Shown here piece after piece: positions 5,534 to 7,082 of a stretch of DNA of 7,082 nt. This DNA is from Myxococcota bacterium (GTDB lineage: Bacteria; Myxococcota; Polyangia; GCA-2747355; JAKLHH01). Every line of letters begins with the position of its first letter. The stretch's first letter is position 1. Location: the NCBI GenBank assembly GCA_022710245.1, contig JAKLHH010000387.1:1-7082 (forward strand). Reading direction: 5' to 3'. The position numbers and the translations under genes were made by a program. Below the pieces are notes generated by a model. That model saw nothing but the letters and a program-made list of their open reading frames with translations. It was not told the DNA's origin and made no database searches.

Positions 5534-6355
5534 TCAGAGCTCCAGCGTGAGGCCGGCCAGGACCGGCAGCGAGAAGGTCCGCGGCTCCACCGCCGAGCCA
5601 GCCGGCTCCGAGTCCACGAGCACCTTGCAGGCCTGCACCTCGACGTAGAGGTGGAGCCGGGGCACGAGGCGCAGGCGCAGCCCGCCGCCGCCCGCCAGCG
5701 AGAGGGTCGGCTCGCGGCCCTCGCCGAGGTTGTAGGAGACGGCGAAGGAGGCGGTCAGGTAGGGGACCAGCCAGAGGCCGACGAGGAGGTTCACCCGGAC
5801 CTGGCCGAGCAGCGCGAGCGCCGGGAAGGAGAGCGAGAGCTGCACGTCGGCCCGCGCCCAGCGCAGCCCGGCACCGGCCAGGGCGGCCGCGCTCTCCGAG
5901 GCGCGCAGGGCGCTCAGCACCGCGCCCCCCGCGAGGAAGACGGCGCGAGAGCGTGGCGGCGGCGGCGGCGGCGGCGGCCCCGGGCGCACCGGCGGCAGGT
6001 CGCTCGTCGCCAGCGTGCCCGCGAAGGAGCGGACGTCGATGGTGCGCACGGCGGCGGCCGCGGCCTCGCGCACGCCCGGGTCGAAGTCCGCCTGCGCGAG
6101 GACGGTGAGCTCGCGCAGCGCGTCGCGCGCGCGCAGCCGCCCGAGCGCCCGCGCCGCCTCGGCGCGCACCGCGGCCTGCTCGTCGCGGAGCAGCTCGAGG
6201 AGCGCGGGGACCGCGGCGGCGTCGCCGGTCTCGCCCGCGCGGCGCGCGGCCGCCTGACGGCGCGCCGGATCGGGAGAGGAGAGCTCACCCCGCGGCGCCT
6301 GCGCCCAGGCGGGCGCGGCGCAGAGGAGCAGCGCGAGGACGGCGAGGCGGATCAC
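5534..6355 (-). CDS. Exported HEAT-repeat protein with Pro-tract and putative beta-barrel C-terminus
   Basis: With the chosen GTG start this is 273 residues. A clean signal peptide (VIRLAVLALLLCAAPAWA) is cleaved near residue 18. Residues about 25-107 are HEAT-type helical repeats (for example AAAVPALLELLRDEQAAVR, then ARALGRLRARDALREL and DPGVREAAAAAVRTI), usually a protein-binding surface. Eight consecutive prolines (127-134) follow. Residues 138-273 alternate hydrophobic and polar residues in Gly-spaced stretches and end in LAGLTLEL. This suggests a small outer-membrane beta-barrel, though the ending lacks the usual terminal aromatic. The frame stays open upstream to a TTG at 6391, but that would put 12 charged and Cys-containing residues before the signal peptide, so 6355 is preferred. 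No ribosome site is visible before either start. It is tightly followed by the lipoprotein gene. HEAT and export are fairly sure; the barrel is inference. Confidence 0.82.
   Translation of the reverse strand: MIRLAVLALLLCAAPAWAQAPRGELSSPDPARRQAAARRAGETGDAAAVPALLELLRDEQAAVRAEAARALGRLRARDALRELTVLAQADFDPGVREAAAAAVRTIDVRSFAGTLATSDLPPVRPGPPPPPPPPRSRAVFLAGGAVLSALRASESAAALAGAGLRWARADVQLSLSFPALALLGQVRVNLLVGLWLVPYLTASFAVSYNLGEGREPTLSLAGGGGLRLRLVPRLHLYVEVQACKVLVDSEPAGSAVEPRTFSLPVLAGLTLEL
5954..5978. repeat. (GGC)8 trinucleotide microsatellite
   Basis: Eight GGC units run from 5955 to 5978. On the minus strand they are read as seven CCG codons plus a CCA, giving the eight-proline linker between HEAT and barrel parts of the gene. 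Slippage here would change linker length in whole residues without a frameshift. Confidence 0.9.
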
Positions 6356-6361
6356 GCTGCG

Positions 6362-6391
6362 ACCGTAGCACCGCACGACGGGTGGTGCCAA
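6362..6391 (-). promoter_or_regulatory. Weak possible leaderless promoter for the HEAT/barrel gene
   Basis: On the minus strand, TTGGCA (6391-6386; 5/6 to TTGACA) is followed after 18 bp by TACGGT (6367-6362; only 3/6). The -10 ends 6 bp before the GTG at 6355, so RNA would begin at or near the start codon. That would fit the absence of a ribosome site, but the -10 is poor. Confidence 0.18.
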
Positions 6392-6456
6392 GCGCCGCGG
6401 AGCTGTGCTGTACCTCTACCGGTGCTCGCGCGCGGCGCGACGGCCAACCTCGTGAG

Positions 6457-6474
6457 GCGCGAGGAGCGCGAGGA
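6457..6474. repeat. 9-bp perfect tandem repeat (x2) next to a -35 box
   Basis: GCGCGAGGA occurs at 6457-6465 and 6466-6474, ending 3 bp before the TTGACG box at 6478. Adjacent direct repeats at this place could be an activator site, but the low-complexity purine-rich base pattern could also produce them by chance. Confidence 0.5.
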
Positions 6475-6477
6475 GGA

Positions 6478-6524
6478 TTGACGTCGATCCCCCGGGTGGC
6501 CATGATGCCCCCGCGTGATATCAT
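6478..6524 (+). promoter_or_regulatory. Putative promoter(s) for the plus-strand exported-protein gene
   Basis: TTGACG (6478-6483, 5/6) and CATGAT (6501-6506, 4/6) are 17 bp apart, an ideal sigma70 spacing. A second candidate overlaps downstream: an extended -10, TGA-TATCAT (6516-6524; hexamer 5/6), which lies in the 8-bp palindrome TGATATCA and has no good -35. Either gives a 5' leader of about 130-145 nt. Confidence 0.38.
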
Positions 6525-6531
6525 CCGCGCC

Positions 6532-6551
6532 GGGGAGGAAGACCCCTCCCC
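6532..6551. promoter_or_regulatory. GC-rich hairpin in the 5' leader region
   Basis: GGGGAGG (6532-6538), loop AAGACC (6539-6544) and CCTCCCC (6545-6551) form a perfect 7-bp stem. It lies downstream of the putative promoters and about 110 nt before the chosen ATG. No T-run follows, so it is not a canonical terminator. It may be a leader structure or protein site. Confidence 0.45.
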
Positions 6552-6658
6552 TTCACCGGATAATGGTCATGCGTGACATGTCGCTCGCTCGGCTCGCCGC
6601 AGGTGAGCCCCTGCCGGTCCCAGATCGGCCGCCAACAGTTACCGCTCGTGAGGTCCGC

Positions 6659-7082
6659 ATGCGAGTTGTTTGCACTTCCCTCGTGACGCTGGCGCTCGCC
6701 GGGCTCGGCTGTCCGGCCGCAGGGACGCCGCTCAAGGAGGGCCGTCAGACCCGGGTCGCCGAGGCGACCGGCGACGGCAAGGCGGCGGCGCCGCCGGCCG
6801 CCGCGATCCCCGCCGACCGGCGGGTCTGGGCCTACATCGACGGCGCGCGCCGCGCGATGGACCTCGACGACGCTCGCTCGCGCGGGCTGACCATCGTCGA
6901 CCTCTCCGACGACTGGGTGCCCTTCATCTTCTGGTCGCGCACCCCGGGCAAGGACGACTACAAGGAGAACGACTTCCTCGACGACTACGTCGACCTCGCC
7001 AACGACCGCATCGACGTGGACGGGGTGCCGCTCGCCAAGTGGGACCACAACTACTTCGAGGTCTACGGGGTCCCGCCCTCGC
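6659..7082 (+). CDS. Exported acidic protein, probable lipoprotein, 3' truncated
   Basis: The first 141 codons are present; the gene continues past the window end. The ATG at 6659 is chosen because a GAGGT ribosome-site match ends 4 bp before it and it opens directly into a short signal peptide (MRVVCTSLVTLALAGLGC). The frame is also open upstream, with ATGs at 6563, 6569 and 6578, but those would bury the signal peptide. Cys18 could be lipidated, although the preceding AGLG is a poor lipobox. A low-complexity Ala/Pro linker (about 36-52) precedes a folded-looking segment from 54. That segment is strongly acidic and aromatic: VWAYIDGARRAMDLDDA, DLSDDWVPFIFW (81-92), ANDRIDVDG (114-122) and HNYFEVYGVPPS. 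From memory this resembles the N-terminal part of some myxobacterial secreted proteins that end in an L,D-transpeptidase domain, but no catalytic part is in view, so function stays unassigned. Confidence 0.8.
   Translation, partial: MRVVCTSLVTLALAGLGCPAAGTPLKEGRQTRVAEATGDGKAAAPPAAAIPADRRVWAYIDGARRAMDLDDARSRGLTIVDLSDDWVPFIFWSRTPGKDDYKENDFLDDYVDLANDRIDVDGVPLAKWDHNYFEVYGVPPS

Larger units (their letters stand above)
6356..6658. other. Divergent intergenic region
   Basis: These 303 bp separate the minus-strand HEAT/barrel gene from the plus-strand exported-protein gene. I see no convincing gene. It contains a 9-bp tandem repeat (6457-6474), promoter-like boxes for the plus strand (6478-6524), a GC hairpin (6532-6551) and in-frame upstream ATGs for the plus gene (6563, 6569, 6578). 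From about 6500 onward it is less GC-rich than the coding regions, as expected for a control region. Confidence 0.7.

Noticed and set aside
4751..6481. A 576-codon open frame on the plus strand
   Set aside because: It is antisense to the lipoprotein and HEAT/barrel genes, rich in Arg/Ala/Gly/Glu, with no motif and no ribosome site. It is a shadow of GC-rich coding sequence.
6559..6564. GATAAT as a -10 box for the plus-strand gene
   Set aside because: The hexamer is good, but the position 17 bp upstream (AGGAAG) does not resemble a -35 and there is no extended -10 TG. The 6478-6524 elements are better.
6521..7048. A 175-codon minus-strand frame overlapping the final plus-strand gene
   Set aside because: Its sequence is Val/Arg/Gly-biased without motifs, while the plus strand gives a signal peptide and a folded-looking domain. 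It would also run across the promoter-like region.

Overview
The window is very GC-rich DNA, with open frames running through most genes on both strands, and almost every gene has G or C in third codon positions. The GC content, the many exported proteins, a GspC-type PDZ module, HEAT repeats on a secreted protein and a bacterial deoxyhypusine-synthase-like protein together suggest a Gram-negative bacterium of the Myxococcota (former Deltaproteobacteria). This assignment is inference from style; no rRNA or marker gene is present.

Layout. (1) Positions 1-1125, plus strand: the 3' part of a cation diffusion facilitator (CDF, zinc-type) efflux transporter, with a very His-rich N-terminal tail built from DNA repeats and an extra Cys cluster at the C-terminus. 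(2) It converges, across 23 bp, on a run of five minus-strand genes. In transcription order these are a secreted HEAT-repeat plus possible beta-barrel protein (6355-5534), a Cys-rich lipoprotein (5530-4853, 3 bp behind), a secreted Cys-ladder protein with a GspC-like PDZ domain (4738-3230, after a 114-bp gap), a deoxyhypusine synthase family enzyme (3064-2027, after a 165-bp gap) and a family 2 glycosyltransferase (2021-1149, 5 bp behind). (3) A divergent intergenic region of about 300 bp holds promoter-like elements, a 9-bp tandem repeat and a hairpin. It precedes (4) a plus-strand exported acidic protein starting at 6659 and cut by the window end.

How the genes may work together. The two tight gene pairs (HEAT/barrel with lipoprotein; DHS-like with GT2) look co-translated. 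The first three minus-strand genes all encode exported proteins and may form an envelope module. The PDZ domain of the third is the kind used by GspC to contact the type II secretin, so a link to secretion or outer-membrane assembly is possible but unproven. The DHS-like enzyme keeps the catalytic lysine of deoxyhypusine synthase, although bacteria lack eIF5A. Its substrate is probably a polyamine, and a functional link to the glycosyltransferase is open.

No tRNA, rRNA, CRISPR array, insertion sequence or phage gene is visible. The most unusual items are the PDZ/Cys-ladder protein, the DHS-like enzyme and the HEAT/Pro-tract/barrel protein.
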